Source: Chrysomallon squamiferum (lineage: Eukaryota > Mollusca > Gastropoda > Neomphalida > Peltospiridae). Taken from it: a stretch of 64,000 nt of DNA. The DNA lies in contig CM022669.1 in the NCBI GenBank assembly GCA_012295275.1, positions 5,427,368 to 5,491,367 of the forward strand. The letters run 5' to 3'. Made by a program: the position numbers and the translations under genes. How positions within the stretch are numbered: position 1 is the first letter of the stretch; every line of letters begins with the position of its first letter. Below, one piece after another: positions 40,230 to 55,544 of the stretch. The notes under the pieces were generated by a model. The model had not been told where the DNA came from. It saw only the letters and a program-made list of their open reading frames with translations, and did no database searches.

Positions 40230-40447
40230 GTAGATTGATTCTCTTCCGAAGTCTGTGAGATAAACCAACGCAGAGTTTTTCTTCTAATTACCGCGTTGTC
40301 AAGTGCATCTTGTTCTTATACATGATGTACTTTAATTTGAGTATATGATCGAGAACAAAAACAAAAAGGAAATAGAGAAAGAAGGAGAAGGAGGAACAAC
40401 AACAACAATATAAGAAATATATATATATATACAACATAAAATAAAAC

Positions 40448-40502
<55 letters not shown>

Positions 40503-41760
40503 TTATTACTATTATTATTATTATTATAAGCTGATCATCATCATTATTATTATCGTCTTCATTATTTTTATCATTGTCATTCTGAACAATCTTTTACCAA
40601 CCTGTAAATTTATTTTATAATTTCTTAAATGTAACTTTAAAAAGCTATGAGAATGAAATCAGGATCAAACCTTCCTTGATAATATTTACCTTGATATATG
40701 CATGTATATATGCATGTATGTATCTATATATATATGTATGTATATATGTATGAATACATGCATGCATACGTATGTATATGTATATGTATATATGCGTCTG
40801 TGTGTCTATATAATCATAGTTCTTTAACTTCTCTATTTATATATATTTTATGAATGTGTGTATGTATGTATATTATATTGCTTTGCTTATATTTATTTAT
40901 TTATATATTTATTTTAGATGGCTTTTGTAAATGTTATTTTTGTTTATTTGTTTTCTCTTGTTTTATTCTCCACGTTAGATCTGTGACATGTTATTTGTTT
41001 ATCACTTGAGCCATATTTTACTGTGTTTACATTTCGTAAGTAATGAATGAATAGTGTTATTATTATACAATGAAACTTTATGAGAAGTGAATTGAGTTTG
41101 CTTCAGTTAACCTGTTTAGTGAATTATTTGTCAACATGGGAGTGTAAAACTGTAGCAAACAGTATCATTGTTTGGTTGTTGTTTCACAAATATTTTTATG
41201 GACAACACAGAAAAAAACAAACAAACAGTCTTGTTATCAGCAAAAACAAAATTATGGGTCATTTGTATGTTAAGGCTAATGCCTCACGGTTTTAAAACAA
41301 AAAATTGAAACCAGGGACTTGCCTTGTCAAAAGATTATCATTTTTGTTCAAAGTTGATTCATATTAAAAATCAAACGAATAGTAAGAAAAATAAAACATT
41401 ACTAGAAACAAATTACATTTGAAGTTAATATTCCTTGTTCCCCAAGACATTGAACAAGGTGTGGCAATATGTGCTAAAATAATTCTGGAATAATTATCTA
41501 TATTTTGGCGGTTTATGGGCTGCCGAAAAAAGCAATTCATACACGGATAAGAAATAATCGATTTAAAAAAATATATGTATTTTTAATTCTCACAAACATA
41601 CTAATGAGCAACGGAACATTTCAGACGAAACCTTGACTATATAGTGAGAAAATACATTTTTCTACTTGTTTCTAATTTATGATTTCATGGAATAAACTGC
41701 GAAAACTGTTTTAATACAAAAATGTCTATGTATATATAAATAACATAAAATAAAACTATG

Positions 41761-41818
<58 letters not shown>

Positions 41819-42778
41819 TTACTCCCATCATGATCATTAGTATTTGCCATGTTGTTAATGATTACTGATTATTGAAGAAGCTTTTATTGTTTTTAAATGC
41901 GAATTCCAAGTTGAAAACCAAACGAATGGTAAGAAAAATAAAACAATTACCATAAATATTCTATATTACATTTGAAGTTAATATTCTTCGTTGCACAAAA
42001 CATTTAACAAGGTGTGGCAATATGTGGTAAGATAATTATATATGTGTGTGTATTCTAAATCCTACCATCGTATTAATAAATATTTTATACATACATTTTG
42101 CCAACAGATGTTTAATATATATTAAAAGAATTTAAAAAGGAAAGATAATACATTCATATGAAAATTTCGGTGACATGAAATACAGTTTAAACTTTTAAGC
42201 TTCTCCTCAAACGACCAAAAAAAAATATATAAATAAATAAAAATGAAAAAGATACCAACAGCAATAACAATTGTAATACTGATATGGCGAACTGACGTAC
42301 CAGCCATTTATCAGCTGTGCTTGGAGAACAAGATTCCCTGGGATTCTGGACCAATGAGTAACATATCTATCTATCTATCTCTCTATCTATCTTTCTATCT
42401 ATTTATCTATATATATAAGATAAACCATGAGAGGTGAAAATCGAAGCCGTATTCAGCAAATATAAATTAAAACAAAGTTTTGAATCCTGTTTTCTGAAAG
42501 CCGAAAAAAAATGGTTTGGTACTTTTTTCTTTACTGAAGCATGTTAGTGAAAACACTTTTATATTTGTTTAAAGTAATATCAAATTTTATATATTTATCT
42601 GAAACGTTTTTTATTTTACAACTAGAAAACTGGAATAGTCTTTGATGGAACGGTGTCTCTTGGTCTTAATTTTTACACTTTTAACGCTGTTCAGTGAACA
42701 CCGACAAGATATACAGCTCGATATATTCAAATCTATGTATGTATGTATGTATGTACGTACGTATGTATATATAAAGAG

Positions 42779-42889
<111 letters not shown>

Positions 42890-45800
42890 TAAATATGGAG
42901 TTAAAAATTATATTAGATAGGATGGTAATACAAGGTAGAGCAAATAAATGTGAATATCCTGGTCTATCCTTTGTTATCATAAGTTGCTGTTGTTTCAGTT
43001 ACAAACCAGTGAGTAAGTATGTTTTTACAAAACACCAAACAGTTTTTCGTTCTTTTGCTCGTCTCCAACTCATCACTCAAGCATGACGGTGCTATACATT
43101 CTTAATAAATTCAAGATTCTAAATAGTTACCAAAGATTCACAAAGTCTCTTTTATATTTTGGATTACTGTTATCTGCTTAGCAATTGAAACTGATGTCAA
43201 AATTCGAAAATAATTGTTTCGTTAATTCTTCTAGTCTTAGTTACAGTACCTACATACACAAAAGTCATGTATTTTCCCACTTATCTCTTTTGGTTTTATT
43301 AAAGTTTTAAATCAGATTCTCCTTTGATGTATCCGACTGTTCATTAATACATCAGGTAATTCCTGTTCATTAATTGCTGTATACATGAATATATGTATCA
43401 TCTGTTTGCAATGAACAACTGTTTTTCTCTCTGTATATATCTATCTGAATATGTATGTATATGTGGGTGTTTGTGCGTGTGTTTGTGTGTGTCTTTATTA
43501 ACATTTTTGGTGTTATTTTGATTTCATCTCTCTCTGTTATTTAGTTTTTAATGTTCTTGTGTTGTTTAGATCAATTATAGAGATACCATAATAGACTTTC
43601 AAAACAGTATTTGAAATTTTTTATTTTTGTATTGCATACTGCACTTGTAACAAATACAGATAAAAATGGCCAATTGACGTCAATGCTGGAGTAAGAATAG
43701 ATTTTCATGTCTACAGGTTTATTTAAATGAATTACTTAAATATCTGTGTCATACAGTTATTATTTTACAATCAGTTTAAAATGAATTGTGTCTAAGAACT
43801 GAATTTTTCTAAATAATAAACACAGCTACAATTTTTTTAAAGAAAAACTAAGAAACAAAAAACCGCAAATAAAAAGAAAACAGATGATAAATAAATAAAA
43901 ATAAATAAACAACGTCAACAGTTTTCTTCAGTTATATGTAGGGAAATTATACATTTATTGATATTATTATTTGCTATTTACTTAATATGGGCAAATATTC
44001 AGTTCTGACTTGCTAACCGGTGGGTTTAGAGTTACAGAATCCATGATAATCTACGATCTAAAAAAAACAACAAATGTGTGGTTCCTATTAGTTTACTATA
44101 AAATATCAGATATGAATCATACTTACTTAATACTAAATATAACAATGTCCCAAGACAGGTAAAAATATACATTGAAACCAAATACAAAATATATTTAAAA
44201 TCATATAGTTTTCTTACATTTGCCTACGTATTGCTGGGGAAAGGTATGGTGGTTAGAGTTACGACATAGTCAGTTAACTGCAAACTTATACATTTTTTAC
44301 CAATGTTAATCTTAATTTCAAAACTGATTTCTAGATCTTCTTTGTAACGATGTCTGGATTTTATCGTAAAGGCACTTTGAGCCAATGTTTTTAATATGTG
44401 CTATTTATTGGGTTGTTGTGACAAATATAATTTCAAAATGGCGGATTGACGTCAATGGAGCAGGAAGATATTCAGTACCAAACATTTACTGATTATATTA
44501 ATTCAGTGGTCAGCAGACTGCTGATATTTATTATAATAATCGACAAATAATCGACAATGATCGTGATAAATATAAAGAAAAATTAAATAAACAAAACAAG
44601 TAAAAGAAAATTTGAATTTATAAGCTTAATAGTTAAGGTAGCCATTTTGTTTAATTTACGAACAATAAATAATGTGTATTAAAGAAATAATCTCTGTATA
44701 GTTTATATATATATATTTATATAAATCTCTGCAATCAAAAAATAACATAAACATCCGTCTAAAACAAATTTCTCCTGTTCAGCTAGACCTCATGTAATTT
44801 TGTACACACACGAGAAGTCCAGGAGGTTTTGTTGTGTTTTATAAACAAATCATGACAAAAGAAATACGCTTAGGTGTTTATTAGTTTGCTCGCTGTACTC
44901 TATCATGCAGGTATTTACAACTCTACCTTTAATTTAATTAATCATTTATTTTATTATGTCCGAGCTTAAAATGTAGAATGTTTGTAGCAAAATAAAATGA
45001 ACCATATATCGATGCATGCAGAAAATAAAAAAATCACAACAAAAATATAAAAGAAAAATCTGTTTCACATGAAGGTTGGAAAGGGAAACTAATAAAAGTG
45101 ATGATGATAATGCATTGCAGAGATTATAATTAGATATATATATATATATAATTTAATTTTTATTATTATTTTTTTAAGAAAAAGAAGAAAACATTTTAAA
45201 ATTAGTATTGCTAAATATAAGATTAAAAACCGAAATATTTAGAAGATATTATTTTAAAAATAAATTTCTGTATACTCGTACACTGAAATACTATGAAAAT
45301 TTCATCTTTCTGAGCAAATTTTTGAACGGGTGAAATATAAAACGCACAAAAACATAACAAAACTAACTTCCTCCTTTCAACACTAAAGCTAGGTATAGAA
45401 TATATTTCCAGGCAACAGAATGAAACTGGCGATACTGCTTTCACAGTTATTTTTTGTTGTGAAAAGGTGCGGTTTGAGAGAATCTTCTTGTTACCATTTC
45501 ATTTTATTTTCATATTTTTCTTTTTCTTTTATTCAAAGAAGAAAGCTTCCATTAGAAATTTATTTAAGACATAAAAATAAATTTGTCCTTCGTTTTTGTA
45601 CATATGTATACACATACAAATGTACTAACAAACACACATATACATACACACATACATCCATATATATAACTATTTTGATAAATATATATACATATATGTA
45701 TATAAATATACATACGTACACACAGACATTCACACACAAACACACTGCTGTAATAAGGTACTGTGTGATATCTTTCATGATATAATTATAATCATCATTA

Positions 45801-46294
45801 ATTAGTCTGAGTTAAAAGTTTGTACCTGTTCTAATTAACTGATGCCAATGTTCCCATGCATGTCAGAAGAACAAACACAGGTGCAAACACAAAATAATAA
45901 TGAAAAATATTCTTTGTTTATCTTCTGATCATGTTTGCCAATAATGGTCATTTTCCTTCACTCTGGCATGATTTGGAGTAGTTTTCGGGGCAGACATAGC
46001 TACACTTTTGAAAAGGACATTTTATATATGTCTTTAGTTATTATTAGTGGAAAAAAATAAAAACAACTACAAATGATCCTTCTACTCAGAATTCAGAACC
46101 TATTAAAAGAAATAGTAACCGTAGTGGTGGAGATGGTAGTAGAAGTTTTATTATTTTTTATTTTTAGCAAATGTAACAATAGTAGCAGTTTTAGTAGTAA
46201 TAATACTCGTAGTAGTAGCAGTGATAGTAGCAGCAGCGGTAGTAATAATACCAGTACTAGTTGTAATACTAATTATTTTAATACTACTAGTGAT

Positions 46295-46352
<58 letters not shown>

Positions 46353-46869
46353 GTAGCAGTAGTAGTAACAGTTGATGTTGTTGTAACAGCTCATTTTTTA
46401 ATTAGACATACATGTCTTTTAAAATAATAATAATAATAAAAAAAATAAAAAAAAAGGAATCCCTAAGTAATTACTGCAGTATGTTAACAACAATCTCACC
46501 CATAACAGTAGTCGGGACAAAGTGTTCCAAATAAGACACCTTCGACTATTTTCATGTCATGCAAATTAATCGCTGCGGGAGAGTGTAAATTAACAATCAT
46601 TGCCTAATTGCTAATTTGGAACGAAAATATCAGCAATTTTGTTCAACTCATGCCATTCTAATCTTAGCAAGATAAAGGTTGTATCTCAAGATATTAACCA
46701 CTTGTTCCATATATATATATAATTTGTACATCAATTCGTTGGATAAGAGTCCTTCTTCATAAATAAAATGGTTACTTTCTTGTTTTTGACCTAAAATACG
46801 TCATTTGTATGTTATTTATTTATTTATTTAACCAAAAATATGTCCGTATAGCAATTCCTTTTCCTGCCC

Positions 46870-47020
46870 AAACAATAAATAATGCTAATCAAATTAGGTT
46901 ACTTCTAAAACAAAACAAAAAAAGAAAGCCGGACTTTGTAGGTATTAGGCGTTATCAATACGACCATGGCCGAGTATCTATGTTAATATGGTTTCGCTAA
47001 TGACGTCACCTCTGACGTCT
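46870..47020. promoter_or_regulatory. Candidate regulatory block 7
   Basis: AAACAATAAATAA at 46,870 (one change in the second forkhead core), TAATCAAATTA at 46,886-46,896, TGACGTCA at 47,001-47,008 and TGACGTCT at 47,013-47,020. The TGACGTCT change is shared with block 6. Confidence 0.42.
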
Positions 47021-47238
47021 GTAGATTGATTCTCTTCCGAAGTCTGTGAGATAAACCAACGCAGAGTTTTTCTTCTAATTACCGCGTTGTCAAGTGCATC
47101 TTGTTCTTATACATGATGTACTCTAATTTGAGTATATGATCGAGAACAAAAACAAAAAGGAAATAGAGAAAGAAGGAGAAGGAGGAACAACAACAACAAT
47201 ATAAGAAATATATATATACATACAACATAAAATAAAAC

Positions 47239-47296
<58 letters not shown>

Positions 47297-48662
47297 TTAT
47301 TACTATTATTATTATTATTATAAGCTGATCATCATCATTATTATTATCGTCTTCATTATTTTTATCATTGTCATTCTGAACAATCTTTTACCAACCTGTA
47401 AATTTATTTTATAATTTCTTAAATGTAACTTTAAAAAGCTATGAGAATGAAATCAGGATCAAACCTTCCTTGATAATATTTGCCTTGATATATGCATGTA
47501 TATATGCATGTATGTATCTATATATATATGTGTATATATATGTATGTATGCATGCATACGTATGTATATGTATATGTATATATGCGTCTGTGTGTCTATA
47601 TAATCATAGTTCTTTAACTTCTCTATTTATATATATTTTATGCATGTGTGTATGTATGTATGTTATATTGCTTTGCTTATATTTATTTATTTATATATTT
47701 ATTTTAGATGGCTTTTCTAAATGTTATTTTTGTTTATTAGTTTTTCTCTTGTTTTATTCTCCACGTTAGATCTGTGACATGTTATTTGTTTATCACTTGA
47801 GCGATATTTTACTGTGTTTACATTTTGTAAGTAATGAATGAACAGTGTGATTATTATACAATGAAACTTTATGAGAAGTGAATGGAGTTTGCTTCAGTTA
47901 ACCTGTTTAGTGAATTATTTGTCATCATGGGAGTGTAAAACTGTAGCAAACAGTATCATTGTTTGGTTGTTGTTTCACAAATATTTTTATGAACAACACG
48001 GAAAAAGAAACAAACGGTCGTGTTTGCAGCAGTGCTTCATGGGTATGTTAAGGCTAATGCAAGGTTAAAAAACAAAACGTAGCTAAGCTGATCATTTGTA
48101 AAAGTTGATTCATGGCAAATACCCACATCCTCACGCTTTGTCCGTTTTACTGGCGAGTTCGGCAGAAAATTGAAACCAGGGACTTGCTTTGTCGTTAAAG
48201 ATTACTGAGTTTTAAATATATTTTGTTCATTTGAAATGCGATTTCAAAGTTAAAAATCAAACGAATAGTAAGAAAAATAAAACATTACTAGAAACAAATT
48301 ACATTTGAACTTAATATTCCTTATTCCACAAAACATTGAACAAGCTGTGGCAATATGAGCTAAAATAATTCTGGAATAATTATCTATATTTTGGCGGTTT
48401 ATGGGCTGCCGAAAAAAGCAAGTCATACACGGATAAGAAATAATCGATTTAAAAAAATATATGTATTTTTAATTCTCACAAACATACTAATGAGCAACGG
48501 AACATTTCAGACGAAACCTTGACTATATAGTGAGAAAATACATTTTTCTACTTGTTTCTAATTTATGATTTTATGGAGTAAACTGCGAAAACTGTTTTAA
48601 TACAAAAATGTCTATGTATATATAAAGAACATAAAATAAAACTATGATTATTATTATCATCA

Positions 48663-48724
<62 letters not shown>

Positions 48725-49585
48725 ATGATCATTCCTATTTGCCATGTCGTTAATGATTACTGATTATTGAAGAAGCTTTTTTTGTGTTGAAATGCGAATT
48801 CCAAGTTGAAAAGCAAACGAATGGTAAGAAAAATAAAACAATTACCATAAATATTCTATATTACATTTCAAGTTAATATTCTTCGTTCCACAAAACATTT
48901 AACAAAGTGTGGCAATATGTGCTAAGATAATTATATATGTGTGTATTGTAAATCCTACCATCGTATTAATGAATATTTTAAACATACGTTTTGCCAATAA
49001 ATGTTTAATGTATATTAAAATAATTTAGAAGGAAAGATAATAAATTCACATGAAAATTTTGGTGACATGAAATAGAGTTTAAACTTTTAAGCTTCTCCTC
49101 AAACGACAAAAAAAAAAATTAAAAAAAATTATAATAATAATAATAAAATAAATAAATAAAAATGAAAAAAAATACCAACAACAATAACAATTGTTTATGA
49201 TTTCATGGAATTAACTGCGAAAACTATTTTAATACTAATATGGCGAACTGAGAGCTGAAAACGAAGCTGCATTTAACAAATATAAATTAAAACAAATTTT
49301 TGAATCCTGTTTTCTGAAAGCCGAAAAAAATGGTTTGGTACTATTTTCTTTACTGAAGCATGTCAGTGAAAACACATTTATTTTGTTTAAAGTAATATCA
49401 AATTTTATATATTTATCTGAAACGTTATTTATTTTACAACTAGAAAACTGGAATAGTCTTTGATGGAACAGGGGTCTTTTGGTCTTAATTTTTACAGGTA
49501 TCTCGGCAACACTGTTCAGTGAACTCGGACAAGATAGACAGCTAGATATATTCAAATATATGTATGTATGTATGTATTTATGTAT

Positions 49586-49694
<109 letters not shown>

Positions 49695-51540
49695 TATGGA
49701 ATTATGAAGTTAAAAATTATATTAGATAGGATGATAATATAAGGAAGACCAAATAAATGTGAATATCCTTGTCTATCCTTTGTTATCATAAGTTTCTGTT
49801 GTTTCAGTTAGAAACCACTAAGTATGTATGTTTTTACAAAACACGAAACAGTTTTTCGTTCTTTTTCTCGTCTCCGACTCATCACTCAAGCACGACGGTG
49901 CTATACATTCTTAATAAATCCAAGATTCTAAATAGTTACCAAAGATTCACAAAGTCTCCTTTATATTTTGGATTACTGTTATCTGCTTAGCAATTGAAAC
50001 TGATGTCAAAATTCAAAAAGAATTGTTTCGTTAATTCTTCTAGTCTTAGTTACAGTACCTACATACACAAAAGTCATGTATTTTCCCACTTATCTCTTTT
50101 GCTTTTATTAAAGTTTTAAATCAGATTGTTCTTTGATGTATCCGACTGTTCATTAATACATCAGGTAATTCCTGTTCATTAATTCCTGTATACATGAATA
50201 TATGTATTATCTGTTTGCAATGAATAACTGTTTTTCTCTCTGTATATATCTATCTGAATATGTATGTATCTGTGTGTGTTTGTGCGTGTGTGTGTGTGTG
50301 TCTTTATTAACATTTTTGGTGTTATTTTGATTTCGTCTCTCTCTGTTATTTAGTTTTTAATGTTCTTCTGTTGTTTAGATCAATTATAGAGATACCATAA
50401 TAGACTTTCAAAACAGTATTTGAAATGTTTTATTTTTGTATTGCATACTGCACTTGTAACAAATACAGATAAAAATGGCCGATTGACGTCAATGCTGGAG
50501 TAAGAATAGATTTTCATGTCTACAGGTTTATTTAAACGAATTACTTAAATATCTGTGTCATACAGTTATTATTTTACGATCAGTTTAAAGTATTAATTAT
50601 TACGTTAAAAAACAACAACAACAAAAACATTTAAAATGAATTGTGTCTAAGAACTGAATTTTCTAAACAATAAACACAGCTACAATTTTTTAAAAGAAAA
50701 ACTAACAAACAAAAAACCGCAAATAAAAAAACAGATGATAAATAAATAAAAATAAATAAACAACGTCAACAGTTTTCTTCAGTTATATGTAGGGAAATTA
50801 TACATTTATTGATATTATTATTTGCTATTTACTTAATATGGGCAAATATTCAGTTCTGACTTGCTAACCGGTGGGTTTAGAGTTACAGAATCCATGATAA
50901 TCTAGGATCTACAAAATAATTTTAAAAAATGTGTAGTTCCTATTAGTTTACTATAAAGTATCAGATATGGATCATACTTACTTAATAATGAAGATAACAA
51001 TGTCCGAAGACAGGACAAAATATACATTGAAACCAAATACAAGATATCTTTAGAATCATATAGTTTTCTTACATTTGCCTACGTATTGCTGGGGAAATGT
51101 ATGGTGGTTAGAGTGTACGACAGTCAGTTAACTGCAAACTTATACATTTTTTACCAATGTTAATCTTAATTTCAAAACTGATTTCTAGATCTTCTTTGTA
51201 ACGATGTCTGGATTTTATTGTCTAGCTAATGTTTTTAATATGTGCTATTTATTGGGTTGTTGTGACAAATATAATTTCAAAATGGCGGATTGACGTCAAT
51301 GGAGCAGGAAGATATTCAGTACCAAACATTTACTGATTATATTAATTCAGTGGTCAGCAGACTGCTGATATTTATCATGACCACTACAAACAATCCACAA
51401 TGATCGTGATAAATATAAAGAAAAATTAAATAAACAAAACAAGTAAAAGAAAATTTGAATTTATAAGCTTAATAGTTAAGGTAGCCATTTTGTTTAATTT
51501 ACGAACAATAAATAATGTGTATTAAAGAAATAATCTCTGT

Positions 51541-51590
<50 letters not shown>

Positions 51591-51985
51591 ATCAAAAAAT
51601 AACATAAACATCCGTCTAAATCAAATTTCTCCTGTTCAGTCAGACCTCACGTAATTTTGTACACACACAAGAAGTCCAGGAGGTTTTGTTGTGTTTTAAA
51701 AACAAATCATGATAAAAGAAATACGCTTAGGTGTTTATTAGTTTGCTCGCTGTACTATATCATGCAGGTATTTACAACTCTACTTTTAATTTAATTAATC
51801 ATTTATTTTATTATGTCCGAGCTTAAAATGTAGAATGTTTGTAGCAAAATAAAATGAACCATATATCGATGCATGCAGAAAAAAAAAAAAAAACACAACA
51901 AAAATATAAAAGAAAAATCTGTTTCACATGAAGGTTGGAAACGAAAATTAATAAAAGTGATGATGATAAAGTATTGTAGAGATTA

Positions 51986-52025
<40 letters not shown>

Positions 52026-53608
52026 AATTTTTATTCTAATTTTTTTAAGAAAAAGAAGAAAACATTTTTAAATTAGTATTGCTAAATATAAGATTAAAAA
52101 CCGAAATATTTACAAGAGATTCTATTAAAAATAAATTTCTGTATACTCGTACATTGAAATACAATGAAAATTTCATCTTTCTGAACAAATTTTTGAAAGG
52201 GTGAAATATAAAACGCACAAAAACATAACAAAAGTAAAACACTAAAGCTCGTTTAGAAACACTTCAAAGCTAGGTATAGAATACGTTTCCAGGCAACAGA
52301 ATGAAACTGGCGATACAGCTTTCACAGTTATTTATTGTTGTGAAAAGGTGCGGTTTGACAGAATCTTCTTGTTACAATTTCATTTTATTTTCATATTTTT
52401 CTTTTTCTTTTATTCAAAGAAGAAAGCTTCCATTAGCAATCTATCTAAGACATAAAAAATTATTTTTCCTTCGTTTTTGTACATATGTATACACATACAA
52501 ATGTACTAACAAACACACATATACATACACACATACATCCATATACATAACCATTTTGATAAATATAACTATTTTATATATAAATATATATATATATATA
52601 TATAATATATATATATACATACATTCACACACAAACACACACTGCTGTAATAAGGTACTGTATGATATCTTTCATGATATAATATAATCATCATTAATTA
52701 GTCTGAGTTAAAAGTTTGTACCTGTTCTAATTAACTGGTGCCAATGTTCCCATGCATGTCAGGAGAACAAACACAGGTGCAAACACCAAATAATAATGAA
52801 AAATATTCTTTGTTTTTCTTCTGATCATGTTTGCCAATAATGGACATTTTCCTTGAATCTGGCATGATTTGACATTCGAGTAGTTTTTTGAAAAGCATTT
52901 TATACATAGTCTTTAACCCTTTTGGAAAAAAATACATTTTATATATGTCTTTAATTATTATTTGTGGAAAAAAAGTTTTTTGATAGTAAAACAACTACAA
53001 AGTTTTAATACTAATTCTACTAGCAGAATCAACTTCTACGCAGAAGTAGTAGTAGTAGTAGTAGTAGTAATATTAGTAGTAGTAGCAGTAGTAGTAACAG
53101 TTGATGTTGTTGTAACAGCTCATTTTTTAAATAGACATACATGTCTTTTAAAAATAATAATAATAATAATTTAAAAAAAAAAAAAATCCCTAAGTAATTA
53201 CTGCAGTATGTTAACAACAATCTCACCCATAACAGTAGTCGGGACCAAAGTGTTCCAAAGAAGACATCTTCGACAATTTTCGTGTCATGCAAATTAATCG
53301 CTGCGGGAGAGTGTAAATTAAAAATCATAGCTGAATATTAACAGACTGGCTAATTTGGAACGAAAATATCAGCAATTTTGTTCAACTCATGCCATTCTAA
53401 TCTTAGCAAGATAAAGGTTGTATCTCAAGATATTAACCACTTGTTCCATATATATATATAAGTTGTACATCAATTCGTTGGATAAGAGTCCTGCTTCATA
53501 AATAAAAGGGTTACTTTCTTATCTTTGACCTAAAATACGTCATTTTTATGTTATTTATTTATTTATTTAACAAAAAATATGTCCGTATAGCAATTCTTTT
53601 TCCTGCCC

Positions 53609-53752
53609 AAACAATAAACAATGCTAATCAAATTAGGTTACTTCTAAGAAAAAAAATTAGCCTGACTTTGTAGGTATTAGGCGTTATCAATACGACCATG
53701 GCCGAGTATCTATGTTAATATGGTTTTGCAAAACACGTCACCTCTGACGTCA
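53609..53752. promoter_or_regulatory. Candidate regulatory block 8
   Basis: AAACAATAAACAA at 53,609, TAATCAAATTA at 53,625-53,635, and TGACGTCA at 53,745-53,752. The first CRE is changed to CACGTCA, as in blocks 3 and 11. Confidence 0.42.
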
Positions 53753-53965
53753 GTAGATTGATTCTCTTCCGAAGTCTGTGGGATAAACCAACGCAGAGTT
53801 TTTCTTCTAATTACCGCGTTGTCAAGTGCATCTTGTTCTTGTAAATGATGTACTTTAATTTGAATAAATCATCGAAAACAAAAACAAAAAAGAAATAGAG
53901 AAAGAAGGAGAAGGAGGAACAACAACAAAAATAATCAATAAATTTAAAATATATATATATATATA

Positions 53966-54019
<54 letters not shown>

Positions 54020-54059
54020 GCCATCATCTTCATCATTATTATTATCGTCTTCCATATTT

Positions 54060-54849
54060 TTGTCATCATCATTCTGATCAATCTTTTACTAATTTGTGAA
54101 TTTATTTCACAATTTCTTAAATGTGACTTTAAGAATGAAATGTATGTATGTATATATATATATATAAAATCATAATCTCTATTTTTCTCATCTTCTTATC
54201 ATATACAGAGAACAGAAAGAGATTGTATATATGTTTGCGTTTATTTGTGTAGAGTGTATGTGTGTGTTTGTCTATGTGTGTCTCTGAAACCTGTATACAT
54301 ATTTCCATTTTGTTTGCTTTTCCTGACATATATTTATATATGTAGAAAGAGAGAGAGAGAGTTTAAATGTCTCCATTATATGTCAGCGTCTTTGAACTTA
54401 TGTCTGAGTATGTCTGCAACTGCATATTTCCGGACGTGGAGTTCGTGCATGAGTTTGCGTGTGTGTGCGTGTGTGTGTGTGTGCTTAAAGACTTTAGCAA
54501 TACTTACAAATACTTATAGTTTCGCCCAACTGAAAACAGTTACCAAACTTAATCCAATAAAAAAAAAAAAAAAAAAAAAATATATACTTATTCTGTATTT
54601 ATTAAATAAAATATTCCATGACAAGAAATAACAAGACCAATATTTACAACGTAACAGCGTTTAATAACAATAAGAAAATAAAAATGTGAAATGTTTTCGT
54701 TTTGAAAAACAAAAATATTATTCTTCTCCGATGTCAAAGACTTCACATTAAACACTAACAGTATTAACACTATTGCATGCTCACATCTCAATGATATTGT
54801 ATTTATATCAATGGCACAGTGATAAAGTGAAACAATATTTTGTAAAAAG
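54060..54849. other. Unique region downstream of the FoxQ2-like exon
   Basis: About 800 bp not repeated elsewhere in the window. It holds a TATG/AT tract, a GT-rich tract near 54,462-54,482, an A-run of about 20 bp near 54,561 and the minus-strand AATAAA at 54,598-54,603. It is probably the 3' UTR and downstream flank of the FoxQ2-like gene, which would make the copy at 54,850 the one nearer the original. Confidence 0.45.
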
Positions 54850-55392
54850 TTAGTAAGAAAACGCGGTGTAGGCCCGGCTGACTTGACCCATTTCGTTGTA
54901 CATATCGCAATTCCAATTCTGCTCAGACGGCATATGTGCAGGTACGTTCATTGGAAGCAGCGACATCTGAGACGACGGCATTTGGCCTGTGTACAGCATC
55001 TGTGCAGGAGCCGAGTAGATGTGACTGGGGTACATGGCAGACGTACTCGAGTAGCAGGGAAAGTTTATCGAGGCCGCGACGGTCGAGTGGGTCATGGGTA
55101 CATAGCCCAAATTTTTCCTGTACTCGGAAGAGATGTTGGCAAAGCTGACGTCCTTCATGGAACTTTTGCGTGCACGGCGACGAGCATGTCGACGTCGGAA
55201 GTCGCCTTTGGCGAAGTCGTTTTCGCAAGCTGGATGAACGGACCAATAGTTTCCCTTACCGTTTTCCGCGCGCCCGCTTTTGATGAAATATTCGTTCAGC
55301 GAGAGATTGTGACTAATGCTGTTTTTCCATGCCTTGCTTTTGGCGTTGTAGTATGGATAGTTGTCGCTGATGTACTGGTAGATGTCGACTAG
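54850..55392 (-). CDS. FoxQ2-like forkhead transcription factor, last exon or truncated copy
   Basis: An open segment of 180 codons and a TAA. It starts in the middle of the forkhead DNA-binding domain: LVDIYQYISDNYPYYN, then the recognition-helix region KAWKNSISHNLSLNEYFIK, then NGKGNYWSVHPACENDF and KGDFRRRHARRRARK. The run HPACxxDFxKGDFRRRxARRR is typical of FoxQ2. The C-terminal 100 or so residues are rich in Ser, Met, Pro and Tyr. The near-invariant Arg of NSIRHNLSLN is Ser here. The first half of the domain (the KPPYSYIALI part) is not in frame upstream: a stop precedes KKLVDIY, so either an intron acceptor lies just before 55,392 (AAAAAAG or CTAG) or the gene is truncated. I did not find the missing half elsewhere in the window. 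A minus-strand AATAAA lies at 54,598-54,603, about 250 nt after the stop. Functional state is uncertain. Confidence 0.7.
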   Translation of the reverse strand, partial: LVDIYQYISDNYPYYNAKSKAWKNSISHNLSLNEYFIKSGRAENGKGNYWSVHPACENDFAKGDFRRRHARRRARKSSMKDVSFANISSEYRKNLGYVPMTHSTVAASINFPCYSSTSAMYPSHIYSAPAQMLYTGQMPSSQMSLLPMNVPAHMPSEQNWNCDMYNEMGQVSRAYTAFSY

Positions 55393-55544
55393 CTTTTTTC
55401 ATATACAGTAGATAAGAGTGTTTGTTTATAAATAAATTGGTTACTTTTTTACTTTTGACATAAAATATTTTCTTTTCGTATTCATTATTTATTTAATAAA
55501 AATACACCCTTCTACCAGTTCTTTGTACCTGCAGTTATCCTTCC

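Noticed and set aside
54883-55392. 169-codon plus-strand frame over the FoxQ2 segment and the 107-codon minus frame at 54,923
   Set aside because: They are in other frames of the forkhead exon. Only the minus frame ending at 54,850 gives the forkhead motif.
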